Assembly (NCBI GenBank): GCA_030428695.1
Contig: JAUIEM010000045.1
Location: 1 to 35,217 of the forward strand
From: a bacterium
Lineage (GTDB): Bacteria > Planctomycetota > J058 > JAJDCP01
Direction: 5' to 3'
DNA: 35,217 nucleotides
Part shown: piece by piece, positions 1 through 7,585 of the stretch
Layout of the letters: every line of letters begins with the position of its first letter
Position numbering within the stretch: position 1 is the stretch's first letter
The notes under the pieces: generated by a model
The model's database searches: none
Told to the model about the DNA's origin: nothing
What the model saw: the letters and a program-made list of their open reading frames with translations, nothing else
Made by a program: the position numbers and the translations under genes

Positions 1-1
1 T

Positions 2-1948
2 CTCGCAGGCGGTGCTGCGCGGGCGGGGAAAGCTCCCGCGGGCGGTTTTGCGCGGGCGGGGGAAGTTCTCGCGGGCGAAGCGACGCTGGCCGGGGAGGCT
101 CTCGCGGGCGATGCGACGCTGGCCGGGAAAGTTCCCGCGGGCGGTGGTGCGCGGGCGGGGGAAGTTCCCGCGGGCGGTGCGGCGCCGGCGGGGGAAGTTC
201 CCGCACCCGCGTCACCCCTCGCCCCCGAGGCGGTCGTCCTCGCCGTCGGGGGCGGGCGCGGGGTGACCGCCCTGCTCGCGGAGGGGCTCGCGCGGGCGTG
301 CGGCTGCACGGTGCTGGTCACCGGGCGCGCGGCTCCGGAGGATCCCGCCGCGATCCCGGAGCTTCCCGCGGGGGGCTTTCAGGCCTTGCGGGAGGAGCTG
401 CTCGCGAAGAAGAAGCGGCGCGGGACGAAGATCGTGCCCTGCCGGCTCGACGATGAGACCTGGCGCGAGCTCTACCGCCGCGAGCGGGCCGCGCTCCTCC
501 GGCGGGCGCGGGCGGAGGGTCTGCGCCTGGCGTACCTGCGGCTCGACGTGCTCGACGCGGCTTCCATCGCCGAGGCCCTGGCGGCCGTCGAGGCCACGCA
601 CGGACGCCTGGACCTGGTGCTGCACGGCGCGGCGCAGCTGCTCGAGAAGAGCCTGCCTGACACCTCCCGCGAGGACTTCCTCCGGGTCGCGGAGGTCCGC
701 GCCCGGGGCACCGCGCAGCTCCTGGCGGCGCTGCGCGCCCGGCCCTGCCCGGTCGTCAACCTCGGCACCATCGCCGCCCGCCACGGCGCCGCCGGGCTCG
801 CGGCCTACAATGCCGGGCACCAGGCCGCCGCGCAGCTCGTGCACGCGTACGGGGCCGCGACCGGCCAGCCGGTCCGGAACCTCGTGCTCGGCCCCTGGCT
901 GGACATCGGCATGACCCGGCGCGGACCCTCGGCGGAGCGCTTCCGGCAGCGGGGCGTCCCGTTCATCACCGCCGCCGCCGGCCGGGACTTCCTGCTCGCC
1001 GAGCTCGCCGCGGGCGCTGCCGAGGAGGTCGCCCTGCGCGGGCCGATCCCCGGCCTGGATCTCGGCCATCCCTTCGGGGCGGCGCGGGTCGAGGGCGAGG
1101 AGGCGTCCATCGAGCGCCGCTTCGACCCGGACGAAGAGCCCTGGGTCCTCGACCACCGCGTCGCCGGCAGCTCCTTCTTCCCCGCCGTCTACGGCCTCGA
1201 GCTGCTCGCCCTCGCCGCCCGGGCGCTCGCTCCGGAGCTCCCGCTGCGGGGCTTCTTCGACGCCTCCTTCGAGCGCCCGATCACCTTCGCCGACGGCGGC
1301 CCGCGGAGCGTCGAGGCGCGCGTCCGGGCCCTGCCCGCGGACGGGGAGCGGCGGCGCTTCGCCGGCGAGGTGCGCGCCCGGGGCGAGGTCTGCTTCCGCG
1401 CGACCGTCGAGCTCGGTCCGCCAGCCTCCCTCCCCGACCCCGGCTTCTGGCAGGCCGCGGAGCAGCCGCGCTCGCTGCTTCCCCTCTACGCCCGACCGGC
1501 CGAGCACGACGGCCGGCGCGGCGTGTTCGCCAACCACGGCCGGGTCGACAGCCTGACCGAGCACGGCGTGCGCGGCCTCGCCGCCTCCCGCGATCCCGAA
1601 GCGCTGCGCGGCCGACTGCTGCTCGGCAACGCGGCCCTGCTCGACGGCGCCCTCAGCCTGCAGGACGTCTGGGAGCTCGCGCAGGGCGAGCGCTCCCACG
1701 GCGTCGTGCGCGGCTTCGCCTCCCTCGCGTTGCGTCCCGAGCTACTCGCCGGCCTGGCCGAGGCCCCCGCCGCCACCGCGATCACCGCACGCGGCGAGCG
1801 CGAGACCGGCTACGATGTGGTGATGCACACCCCCGCCGGGGAGGTCTGCCTGCTCGCCCGCGGGGTGCGCCGGCACGTCGTCGGCGGCCCGGAGGCCGGC
1901 GCGGAGCTGCGGCGCCGGCTGCGGGCGGTGGTGGGGGAGGAATCGTAG
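2..1948 (+). CDS. PfaA-like polyketide/PUFA synthase, C-terminal part (linker, ketoreductase, dehydratase); 5' end outside window
   Basis: The frame is open from the window edge, so only the last 648 codons are seen. It starts with an Ala/Gly-rich repeat linker (to about nt 208). A Rossmann-type ketoreductase begins near nt 230 with the glycine motif LAVGGGRGVT; its active-site Tyr is probably codon 806-808 in AAYNAG. A hot-dog dehydratase follows from about nt 1110, with catalytic His at 1154-1156 (VLDHRV) and Asp at 1643-1645 (LLDGAL), so both dehydratase catalytic residues are present. KR followed by DH after a low-complexity linker matches the end of PfaA-type omega-3 fatty-acid synthases, where tandem ACPs lie before the KR. 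That order is family knowledge; the ACPs are not visible here. A GTG at 263 could start a shorter ORF but would cut the glycine motif, so it is not the real start. An iterative type I PKS is the alternative. Confidence 0.8.
   Translation, partial: LAGGAARAGKAPAGGFARAGEVLAGEATLAGEALAGDATLAGKVPAGGGARAGEVPAGGAAPAGEVPAPASPLAPEAVVLAVGGGRGVTALLAEGLARACGCTVLVTGRAAPEDPAAIPELPAGGFQALREELLAKKKRRGTKIVPCRLDDETWRELYRRERAALLRRARAEGLRLAYLRLDVLDAASIAEALAAVEATHGRLDLVLHGAAQLLEKSLPDTSREDFLRVAEVRARGTAQLLAALRARPCPVVNLGTIAARHGAAGLAAYNAGHQAAAQLVHAYGAATGQPVRNLVLGPWLDIGMTRRGPSAERFRQRGVPFITAAAGRDFLLAELAAGAAEEVALRGPIPGLDLGHPFGAARVEGEEASIERRFDPDEEPWVLDHRVAGSSFFPAVYGLELLALAARALAPELPLRGFFDASFERPITFADGGPRSVEARVRALPADGERRRFAGEVRARGEVCFRATVELGPPASLPDPGFWQAAEQPRSLLPLYARPAEHDGRRGVFANHGRVDSLTEHGVRGLAASRDPEALRGRLLLGNAALLDGALSLQDVWELAQGERSHGVVRGFASLALRPELLAGLAEAPAATAITARGERETGYDVVMHTPAGEVCLLARGVRRHVVGGPEAGAELRRRLRAVVGEES
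11..208 (+). repeat. Six tandem 33-bp units coding an 11-residue Ala/Gly-rich linker
   Basis: Units run 11-43, 44-76, 77-109, 110-142, 143-175 and 176-208. Each is 33 bp and in frame with the synthase, with pattern (G/D/E)xAxAGExPAG, for example GGARAGEVPAG. The codons at 2-10 (L-A-G) look like the end of an earlier unit, so the array probably extends left of the window. Such linkers usually space carrier-protein domains from catalytic domains. Confidence 0.9.
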
Positions 1949-1951
1949 GGG

Positions 1952-2407
1952 ATGACCTGGTACGAGGACCTCGGACCGATCGACTACTTCGGCAGCGGGA
2001 TCACGGTGCTGCGGGCCGTCGGCTGGCTCGAGAAGGGCAAGCCGTACCCGCGCGGCGCGGTCGACCGGAGGTTCTTCGACCGCCTCGCCGAGCTGACAGC
2101 CAACGCCTGGTCCGAGGTGCTCTTCTGCGGGGTCCACGACTGCGACTTCTGTGGCAGGGCCTGTGGAACCACGAACGTCTTCATCCCGGACGGGGAGATC
2201 GTCTTCGTCGCCCCCGAGCTGATCCTTCACTACATCCGCGCACACGGCTACCAGCCTCCGCTGCCGTTCGTCCGGGCCGTGCTCCGTTGCCCGGACATGG
2301 GCAGTCCGGGCTACCTGCGCGCGATCAGGGAGTATTCGCGCCAGACCGCTCTGCACCTGCGACACATCGAGGAGACGTTGGAAGGAAGCTCCGAAGAGCA
2401 TGCCTGA
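1952..2407 (+). CDS. DUF7919-like protein of unknown function
   Basis: A 151-residue soluble protein whose ATG lies 3 nt after the synthase stop, with a GGAGG-type ribosome site inside the synthase end, so it is co-transcribed. The opening (YEDLGPIDYFG, then VGWLEKG) and the central cysteine motif CGVHDCDFCGRAC followed by a hydrophobic VFVAPELILHYIRAHGY segment resemble a widespread uncharacterised family I know as DUF7919. The clustered cysteines could bind metal, but that is inference. No signal peptide or membrane segment is seen. The 3' end overlaps the next gene by 8 nt. Confidence 0.75.
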   Translation: MTWYEDLGPIDYFGSGITVLRAVGWLEKGKPYPRGAVDRRFFDRLAELTANAWSEVLFCGVHDCDFCGRACGTTNVFIPDGEIVFVAPELILHYIRAHGYQPPLPFVRAVLRCPDMGSPGYLRAIREYSRQTALHLRHIEETLEGSSEEHA

Positions 2408-3095
2408 CCCCGCCGAGCAGCTCCTCGACCACGCGCGCCTCGAGCAGTCCGGGGTGGCGGCGAACCTGTTCATGCAGCGCGGCCGCGGCCTCGACGGCCG
2501 CTGGGGCTACAGCCGCGAGCTCGGCGTCGACATCCGCGGTCTGCTCGCCGAACGCCTCGCCGCGGGCCGCCGCGTCGCCTGGCTCGACCTGTGCTGCGGC
2601 CAGGGCCGGGCGCTGATCGAGGCCTGGGGCAGGTTCCGCAAGGAGGCTGCGCGGCTCGAGCTGGTCGGCGTCGACCTGTTGCCCGGGAGCTTCGACCCGC
2701 TGCCCGCCGACGCCGCTGGCCTGCGCCTGCGCAGCGCCAGCCTGCACCGCTGGGAGCCCGGGCGGCGCTTCGACCTGATCACCTGCGTCCACGGCCTTCA
2801 CTACATCGGCGACAAGCTCGCGCTGCTCCGCCGCGCCCTCGGCTGGCTGACGGAGGACGGCGTGTTCGCCGCCCACCTCGACCTCGCGAACCTGCGCTTC
2901 GCCGACGGGCGGCGGATGTCGCGCGCCCTCCTGCCGCTGCTGCGCGCGGCGGGGGTCGACTATGTCCGCGGCCGGCGGGTGCTGCGCTGCCGGGGTCCGC
3001 GGACGCTGCGCTTCCCCTTCCGCTACCTCGGGGCCGACACCGCGGCGGGCCCGAACTTCACCGGGCAGCCGGCGGTTTGCTCGGTGTACGGGTAG
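2400..3095 (+). CDS. Class I SAM-dependent methyltransferase
   Basis: A 231-residue protein that starts inside the preceding gene (8-nt overlap, translational coupling). It has a Rossmann SAM-binding fold: motif I VAWLDLCCGQGRAL (about residues 59-72), the acidic end of strand 2 in LVGVDLLPG, and the motif IV/post-I region FDLITCVHGLHYIGD followed by LLRRALGWLTEDGVFAAHLD. This matches the methyltransferase_11/25 type. The substrate cannot be read from the sequence. Its position after a polyketide/PUFA synthase suggests product tailoring, but the intervening DUF7919 gene makes this uncertain. It is the last gene of the run; a repeat-rich spacer follows. Confidence 0.8.
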   Translation: MPDPAEQLLDHARLEQSGVAANLFMQRGRGLDGRWGYSRELGVDIRGLLAERLAAGRRVAWLDLCCGQGRALIEAWGRFRKEAARLELVGVDLLPGSFDPLPADAAGLRLRSASLHRWEPGRRFDLITCVHGLHYIGDKLALLRRALGWLTEDGVFAAHLDLANLRFADGRRMSRALLPLLRAAGVDYVRGRRVLRCRGPRTLRFPFRYLGADTAAGPNFTGQPAVCSVYG

Positions 3096-3141
3096 GTTCA
3101 GTCCCGCGGCGGGAGGTCGGTTCCCGAAGTACGACGGGAGG

Positions 3142-3310
3142 GGGTAAACCTCTCCCCTACATGTTTGTTCCGCGACTGCCAGAAAATCTTGTAGGGGCGG
3201 GGTTTACCCCCGCCCGCCGCAGGCTCGGGGACGTGCTTCATCGGGTTCCGTGAGACAGCCTCGTAAACCCCTCCCCTTCATGTTTGCCCGGAGTCTACCC
3301 CCGCCCGCCG
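3142..3310. repeat. Palindromic intergenic repeat with a second partial copy
   Basis: This fills most of the 230-bp gap (3096-3325) between convergent genes. An imperfect inverted repeat pairs GGGTAAACCTCTCCCCTACA (3142-3161) with TGTAGGGGCGGGGTTTACCC (3190-3209). A second partial copy repeats GTAAACCCCTCCCCTTCATG (3263-3282) and the CCCCCGCCCGCCG tail (3298-3310, matching 3207-3219). It looks like a dispersed non-coding palindromic element and may also act as a bidirectional terminator. Confidence 0.65.
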
Positions 3311-3325
3311 AGCGCGTGAGGATTC

Positions 3326-3808
3326 TCACCCCCCACACCCCCCACACGCCTCGGTCGCCTCGGCGCAGGCGAGGAAGCTCCGGCACTGCATGCAGGCGAG
3401 GTTGAGGGGACCGAACAGGAAGTCCCCGGGTTCCAACAGGCCCTCGCCGGAGTTGAAGCCGAAGCAGCGCGGACGCTCCTCGCGCACGTCGCGCGTGAAC
3501 AGGCAGTGGCGCTCGCAGCCGGGGCTGGTGCCGCCCTGGTGGCGGCAGACCCAGCGCAGGACGCAGGCGGTGTGCGGGGTCGCGCTCAGGGACTGGTCGT
3601 GCGCTTCGGGCGGGCGGGTGTAGCCCTCGGCGCTGCCGTGGCGCTCGACCCAGTCGAGGAAGTCGGCGAGGTCCTCTTCGGGGAACTCCTCCTCGTAGGT
3701 GGCGCGCTGCTCGGCGGTCATCAGCTCCGGGTGCTGCTGGCCGGGGAAGCGGGCGTCGAGCGCGTCGAGCTCCTCGGGGGCGAGGTTCCACAAGGTCTCC
3801 GGGTCCAT
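3326..3808 (-). CDS. Small Cys-rich protein, unknown function
   Basis: A 160-residue protein, last gene of the 7440-3326 operon, starting 4 nt after the stop of the upstream gene. The N-terminal half is acidic and helical (PEELDALDARFPG, EEEFPEEDLADFLDWVERHG). The C-terminal half is rich in Cys: CVLRWVCRH, GCERHC, CFGF, CMQC, FLACAEATEAC and a terminal CGGCGG coded by a 9-bp repeat. The spacing suggests metal binding or disulfides. No signal peptide or membrane segment is seen, and I recognise no family. Its place next to a large composite hydrolase-like protein would fit a partner, chaperone or immunity role, but this is speculation. A similar pairing occurs at 32411-34843. Confidence 0.7.
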   Translation of the reverse strand: MDPETLWNLAPEELDALDARFPGQQHPELMTAEQRATYEEEFPEEDLADFLDWVERHGSAEGYTRPPEAHDQSLSATPHTACVLRWVCRHQGGTSPGCERHCLFTRDVREERPRCFGFNSGEGLLEPGDFLFGPLNLACMQCRSFLACAEATEACGGCGG

Positions 3809-3812
3809 GGCG

Positions 3813-5948
3813 CTACCCCGCGTGGATCGGTTTGTTGTCCGGGAGACCCGGCCGGCTGTTGCTCTTCGCGTCCTCCATCGTCGGCACCTTCGCGATGTGC
3901 TCGAGCTTGCTGAAGCGCAGCAGCGGGAGCGGGTTGCCGGCGAAGGCCCCGCCGTCGGGCTGGCCGTCGTCGCGGATGTTGCGGCAGGTCCAGATCGCGA
4001 CGTCGGACTTCTTGCCGGGGGGCTTGGACTTGTGCCGCGGGCAGGTGTCGATGCGCTTCCACTTCGTCGGGGTGCAGCTGAACAGGCGCTTCTTGTCCGG
4101 CTCGACCTTGAAGGAGCCGTCGGCGGCGAGGCGGTACAGGCCGGCCGGATGGATCGCGTTGCCGTTCTTGCGGTCCTTGATCTTCAGGCGGCCGCCGAGA
4201 CGCCACACGGTGATGATGTGGCCGTACATGATGCCGAGGTTGAACTCGGCGAAGTCTTTCTGCCAGCGGTCCTCGGCGAGCCAGTAGCTCCAGGGCTTGC
4301 GGGCGCCGCCTTCGAGGGGCGTGAAGTAGGCGGCGAAGTCGGCGTTGTAGTTCTTCTTGAACTGGCCCTTCGCGAACTTCTCCTGCAGGCAGGCGAGCGG
4401 GTTCCCGCCGATGCGGTTCGCCCAGCCGTCGTTGATGTGCAGCCAGTAGCAGGCGATCCACGACACCAGGGTGCTGCAGGCGAAGGCCTGGGTCAGCGGC
4501 TGGAGGGTCTTGTTCGCCGCCGGGCGGACGATGCCGCCGGGGCGGGACCAGCGGTTGACCGCGACGCAGTGGCGCTTCTCGTCGTCCCAGTGCAGCTTCA
4601 TCGGCCCGTACACACAGCCGCGGCCGCTGTGGGAGTATTTCAGGTAGTCGAGCATGCGCTGGAACTTCTCCGCGACGGGGTTGTCCGCCTTCGCGTCGTC
4701 CCACTCCGGCTTGACGCCGGTGCCGACCACGCTCGCGGCGCCGGTCGGGGCGGAGGGAGTGGAAGCCGCGGAAGCCGGCGCCGCGGCGGCCGCGGGGCTG
4801 ACCTTCGAGCCGCACTTCGGGCAGAAGTGCACCCCGCCCGCGCCCGGAGCGGCGCCTCCGGATGGGCTCGCGCCGGCGCCTCCGTCCCCGCCGCTTCCTG
4901 CACCTCCGGAGCCTCCGGAGCCCCCGGCCGGAGCGCCCGCCGGCTGTCCCCCGGTTCCTCCGGTTCCCCCGGTTCCTCCGGTTCCCCCGCTTCCTCCACC
5001 CGGGCTGCCTCCGCCGGCGGGCGCGCCCGGCGCCGCGGCGGGAGCTTCGCGCAGCGGGTTGATCCACTTCAGGTGGTCGATGCCGATCTGGCTGTGGTTG
5101 CTGCGCACCGGGAAGAAGGTGATGTTCTCGCGCACGACCGGCTTGTCCCACGGGCCGTCGAAGCCGCAGTGCGCCTGCATGAAGGCCTTGCCGTTGTTGA
5201 TCGAGCTCGCGCCGAGGCCGCCCTTGGCGTTGAGGTTGGGGATCAGGTTGAACTCGACCTCGCGGTGGCTCTTGACGTACGCGGCCAGGACTTCGGACGG
5301 CGGCTTGCCCGCGTTGGCGTAGTCCGCGTCGGCGAGGGTGATGCGCTGGAAGCCGACCTCCTGCACGCTGCCCTGCATCCCGGCGTAGGCCGTCGCCGAG
5401 CCGCCCTGGCTGTGGGCGTAGAGCGAGCGGAAGCCGACCTTCGCGCCGTCGAACTCGCGGCCGATCACCTGCTCGCACAGCTTCATCAGCGCGCCGAAGT
5501 CGCCGCCGCCCCGCTTGTTCCACATGTCCGTCAGGGTCCCGCCGGCGCGGGAGTCGCGCTTGACCGTGGGCGGGATGCCCTTCGACATCGCCGAGTGCGC
5601 CTGCTGGGGGTAGACGATGATGAAGTTGCGGCCGTCCTTGCACATCGCCTGCAGGTGCGCGCCGAAGATGCCCTGGCGGCCGAGCCAGGCCTCGGTCATG
5701 AAGCTCGAGCCGCCGTGCATCGCGACCAGCATCTCGACCGGCTTGGTGAAGTCGGTCGTCAGGGGGGCGAAGATGCACAGGTTGCGCTTGCCGGCCTCGG
5801 CCGGCCGGTCGAACCAGGCCCGGTGGACCAGGCCGAGCTTCGCCGTCGCCGCCGTCCAGAACTTCACCAGGTCGGGGTTGGCCTGCGGGCCGGAGCGGAC
5901 CTCGGTCGTGCCGCGCGGGCTCGGCAGGGCTCCTCGGGGGATCGACAC
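3813..5948 (-). CDS. Composite protein: alpha/beta-hydrolase-like domain, Gly-rich linker, CxxC, C-terminal Cys/His domain
   Basis: 711 residues with a GTG start 4 nt after the stop of the upstream gene. Residues about 35-300 look like an alpha/beta hydrolase of the PHB-depolymerase/feruloyl-esterase type: oxyanion-hole AMHGG (76-80), nucleophile elbow AHSQGG (178-183, Ser180), candidate acids in DADY (207-210), and a late NHSQIGIDH that could supply the catalytic His. Residues 301-375 are a Gly/Ala/Pro/Ser linker with GGT repeats, followed by FCPKCG (375-380), half of a zinc ribbon. The C-terminal region (about 420-700) has a candidate Cys/His pair, Cys491 in AFACSTLVSW and His577 in YGHIITVW, which could be NlpC/P60- or CHAP-like. 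No signal peptide is seen. The two-domain layout suggests a secreted or injected effector, but this is inference. Confidence 0.75.
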   Translation of the reverse strand: MSIPRGALPSPRGTTEVRSGPQANPDLVKFWTAATAKLGLVHRAWFDRPAEAGKRNLCIFAPLTTDFTKPVEMLVAMHGGSSFMTEAWLGRQGIFGAHLQAMCKDGRNFIIVYPQQAHSAMSKGIPPTVKRDSRAGGTLTDMWNKRGGGDFGALMKLCEQVIGREFDGAKVGFRSLYAHSQGGSATAYAGMQGSVQEVGFQRITLADADYANAGKPPSEVLAAYVKSHREVEFNLIPNLNAKGGLGASSINNGKAFMQAHCGFDGPWDKPVVRENITFFPVRSNHSQIGIDHLKWINPLREAPAAAPGAPAGGGSPGGGSGGTGGTGGTGGTGGQPAGAPAGGSGGSGGAGSGGDGGAGASPSGGAAPGAGGVHFCPKCGSKVSPAAAAAPASAASTPSAPTGAASVVGTGVKPEWDDAKADNPVAEKFQRMLDYLKYSHSGRGCVYGPMKLHWDDEKRHCVAVNRWSRPGGIVRPAANKTLQPLTQAFACSTLVSWIACYWLHINDGWANRIGGNPLACLQEKFAKGQFKKNYNADFAAYFTPLEGGARKPWSYWLAEDRWQKDFAEFNLGIMYGHIITVWRLGGRLKIKDRKNGNAIHPAGLYRLAADGSFKVEPDKKRLFSCTPTKWKRIDTCPRHKSKPPGKKSDVAIWTCRNIRDDGQPDGGAFAGNPLPLLRFSKLEHIAKVPTMEDAKSNSRPGLPDNKPIHAG
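4953..4997. repeat. Five 9-bp tandem units coding a Gly-Gly-Thr/Ser linker
   Basis: Units GGTTCCTCC/GGTTCCCCC (+ strand) repeat at 9-bp intervals and code GGT/GGS on the minus strand, inside the linker of the composite protein. Such arrays change copy number by slippage. Confidence 0.8.
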
Positions 5949-5952
5949 GCCG

Positions 5953-7440
5953 CTACTCCAGGATGTTCTCGGGCAGCATCTTCTGCGCCCGGTTGACGAC
6001 CCGCACCATCGGCCGGCTCCAGCCGGAGGCGGTCTTCTCCTGAAAGAAGCAGATCGTGTACAGGTAGGCGACCCCCGAGGGCAGCACCGCGCCGACGTAG
6101 CCGTTGGCGAAGCGGTAGTCGGCGACGACCCAAGCGCCGTCGTCCCAGAAGGTCATGCGCCGCTCGAACCAGGGCTCGGCGACCTCGATCCGGCGGACGT
6201 CCCGGTCCGGGCCGATCTCGAGGTATGCCTGGCGCATCTCCTCGCGCAGCGCGTCCCACTCCTCACCCTGGAAGTCGGTGGCCGGGAAGCGGCGCGACTC
6301 GATCGCGAGCTGCTCGTCCTCGACGGCCTTGTCCTCCAGCCGCGCGATCTCGCGCTGGCCGGCGAGCACCCGCTCGCCGATCGCCTGGGCGGCCTCGTTC
6401 TCGGGGGCCAGGGCGAGCGCCGCCTCGGCGGCTTCCCAGGCGTGGCCGAGGGACTGTCCGGCCGGGCCGGTCATCGCGACCTGTTGCTGGGCCTGCTCGA
6501 GGAACTGCTCCGCCAGGCCGATGCTGGTCTCGGCGTCGCGCAGGAAGCCCTCGAGCGCCTCCTGCTCGCGGGGCGCCCAGTCGTCGAGCACCTCTTCGAG
6601 GGTCCCGACCCAGGACAGGGCCGAGGCGCCGAGCTCGTGGCCGGCGCGCAAGGCCGCCTCGTCGGGGAACTGGCTGCGGAAGGCCTCGAGGGTGGCGCGC
6701 AGCTCGGGGGCGAGGCTGAGCAGGCGGTCCTTGTGCCGCTGCATCTTCGAGACCTCGCCGTTGCCGCCCTGGACCGCGCTGATCTCCAGGCTCAGGGCGC
6801 TGAGCACGGACTGGAGCGTCTGCATCGAGCTCTCGAGCTGCGCGATCAGCGCCGGCAGCACGCGGTCGAGCTCGGCGTGGGCCGCGCCGGCGGCTTCCAG
6901 CTCCTGCTCGAGGGCGGACAGCCGCTCGTCGGCGGCGCTCAGCGCGGGATGGGATCGCTTCGCGAGCAGCGCGTCGAGGCTGGAGCGCAGGTCGGAGACC
7001 AGGGACTGGCGGGCGCGCAGCGTGCCGTTCCGGGCGTTGTCCATGCTCGCGAGCAGCTTGTCGAGCTTGTAGCGGGTCGAGCCGTCGAGCTCCGGGGCGT
7101 CGGGGGCGTCCGGCGCGGGCGCGGGCTCCGCCGCGGGGGCGGCGTCGGGGAACAGCTGGGCGCGGTGCGCCGCGAGGGCATCGCGGACGGCGGCGATGTC
7201 CGGGTGGTCGGGGTCGACGTCCCGGTGCATGCGGAGCAGGTCGGCGAGGCCGTCCTCCGCCCAGCCGAGGTAGTCGCGCGCAGCCTTGAGGTTGTCGAAC
7301 TTCAGCTGGTGCGCGATCTGGTCGACGTTGTGCTGCACCTTGCTGAGCCGGTAGGCCGCGCCGCTCGGCAGCTCCTGGGCCTGCGACTGGGAACCGATCG
7401 CCATCACCAACACCCCCATCCAGACGATCCGACGGATCAT
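5953..7440 (-). CDS. Exported helical/coiled-coil protein, unknown function
   Basis: The start chosen is the ATG at 7440, which has GGAGGAGG just upstream and begins a clear Sec signal peptide (MIRRIVWMGVLVMAIGSQSQAQ); in-frame codons further upstream lack this. The mature part (about 475 residues) is mostly long amphipathic helices: a first helical block after the signal, a Pro/Ala/Asp linker, a coiled-coil region rich in Leu/Glu/Arg (LSALEQELEAAGAAHAELDR), TPR-like helices, and a C-terminal beta-rich segment with Trp and Tyr (DDGAWVVADYRFANGYVGAVLP). No enzyme motif is visible. It is the first gene of a three-gene operon and diverges from the kinase gene at 7586. It may be a periplasmic structural or sensor-linked protein. 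Confidence 0.8.
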   Translation of the reverse strand: MIRRIVWMGVLVMAIGSQSQAQELPSGAAYRLSKVQHNVDQIAHQLKFDNLKAARDYLGWAEDGLADLLRMHRDVDPDHPDIAAVRDALAAHRAQLFPDAAPAAEPAPAPDAPDAPELDGSTRYKLDKLLASMDNARNGTLRARQSLVSDLRSSLDALLAKRSHPALSAADERLSALEQELEAAGAAHAELDRVLPALIAQLESSMQTLQSVLSALSLEISAVQGGNGEVSKMQRHKDRLLSLAPELRATLEAFRSQFPDEAALRAGHELGASALSWVGTLEEVLDDWAPREQEALEGFLRDAETSIGLAEQFLEQAQQQVAMTGPAGQSLGHAWEAAEAALALAPENEAAQAIGERVLAGQREIARLEDKAVEDEQLAIESRRFPATDFQGEEWDALREEMRQAYLEIGPDRDVRRIEVAEPWFERRMTFWDDGAWVVADYRFANGYVGAVLPSGVAYLYTICFFQEKTASGWSRPMVRVVNRAQKMLPENILE

Positions 7441-7511
7441 GCTTCCTCCTCCAGCGCCACGTGCGCCCGCTGTCACGGGGTCTGTGCTGGAATCGGAAGT
7501 CCGGAGAGCAC

Positions 7512-7549
7512 TTTTCCCCGGAAAATCTGCGCCGGGGGAGATGTAGAAT
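7512..7549. promoter_or_regulatory. Divergent promoter region with TTTTCCCCGGAAAA palindrome and -10-like TAGAAT
   Basis: The 145-bp gap between divergent genes (7441-7585) holds a perfect inverted repeat, TTTTCC-CC-GGAAAA, at 7512-7525, and on the plus strand TAGAAT (7544-7549), five of six bases of a sigma70 -10, preceded by TG. No good -35 lies 17 bp upstream; the GGAAAA arm sits there instead, which could mean a regulator site or an ECF-type -35. Confidence 0.4.
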
Positions 7550-7585
7550 GGCCAGAGAGCCACGGACCCGCTCGGGAGGACGCAG

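Noticed and set aside
1..210. Repeats at the left edge as a CRISPR array
   Set aside because: Units are contiguous, in frame and have no unique spacers.
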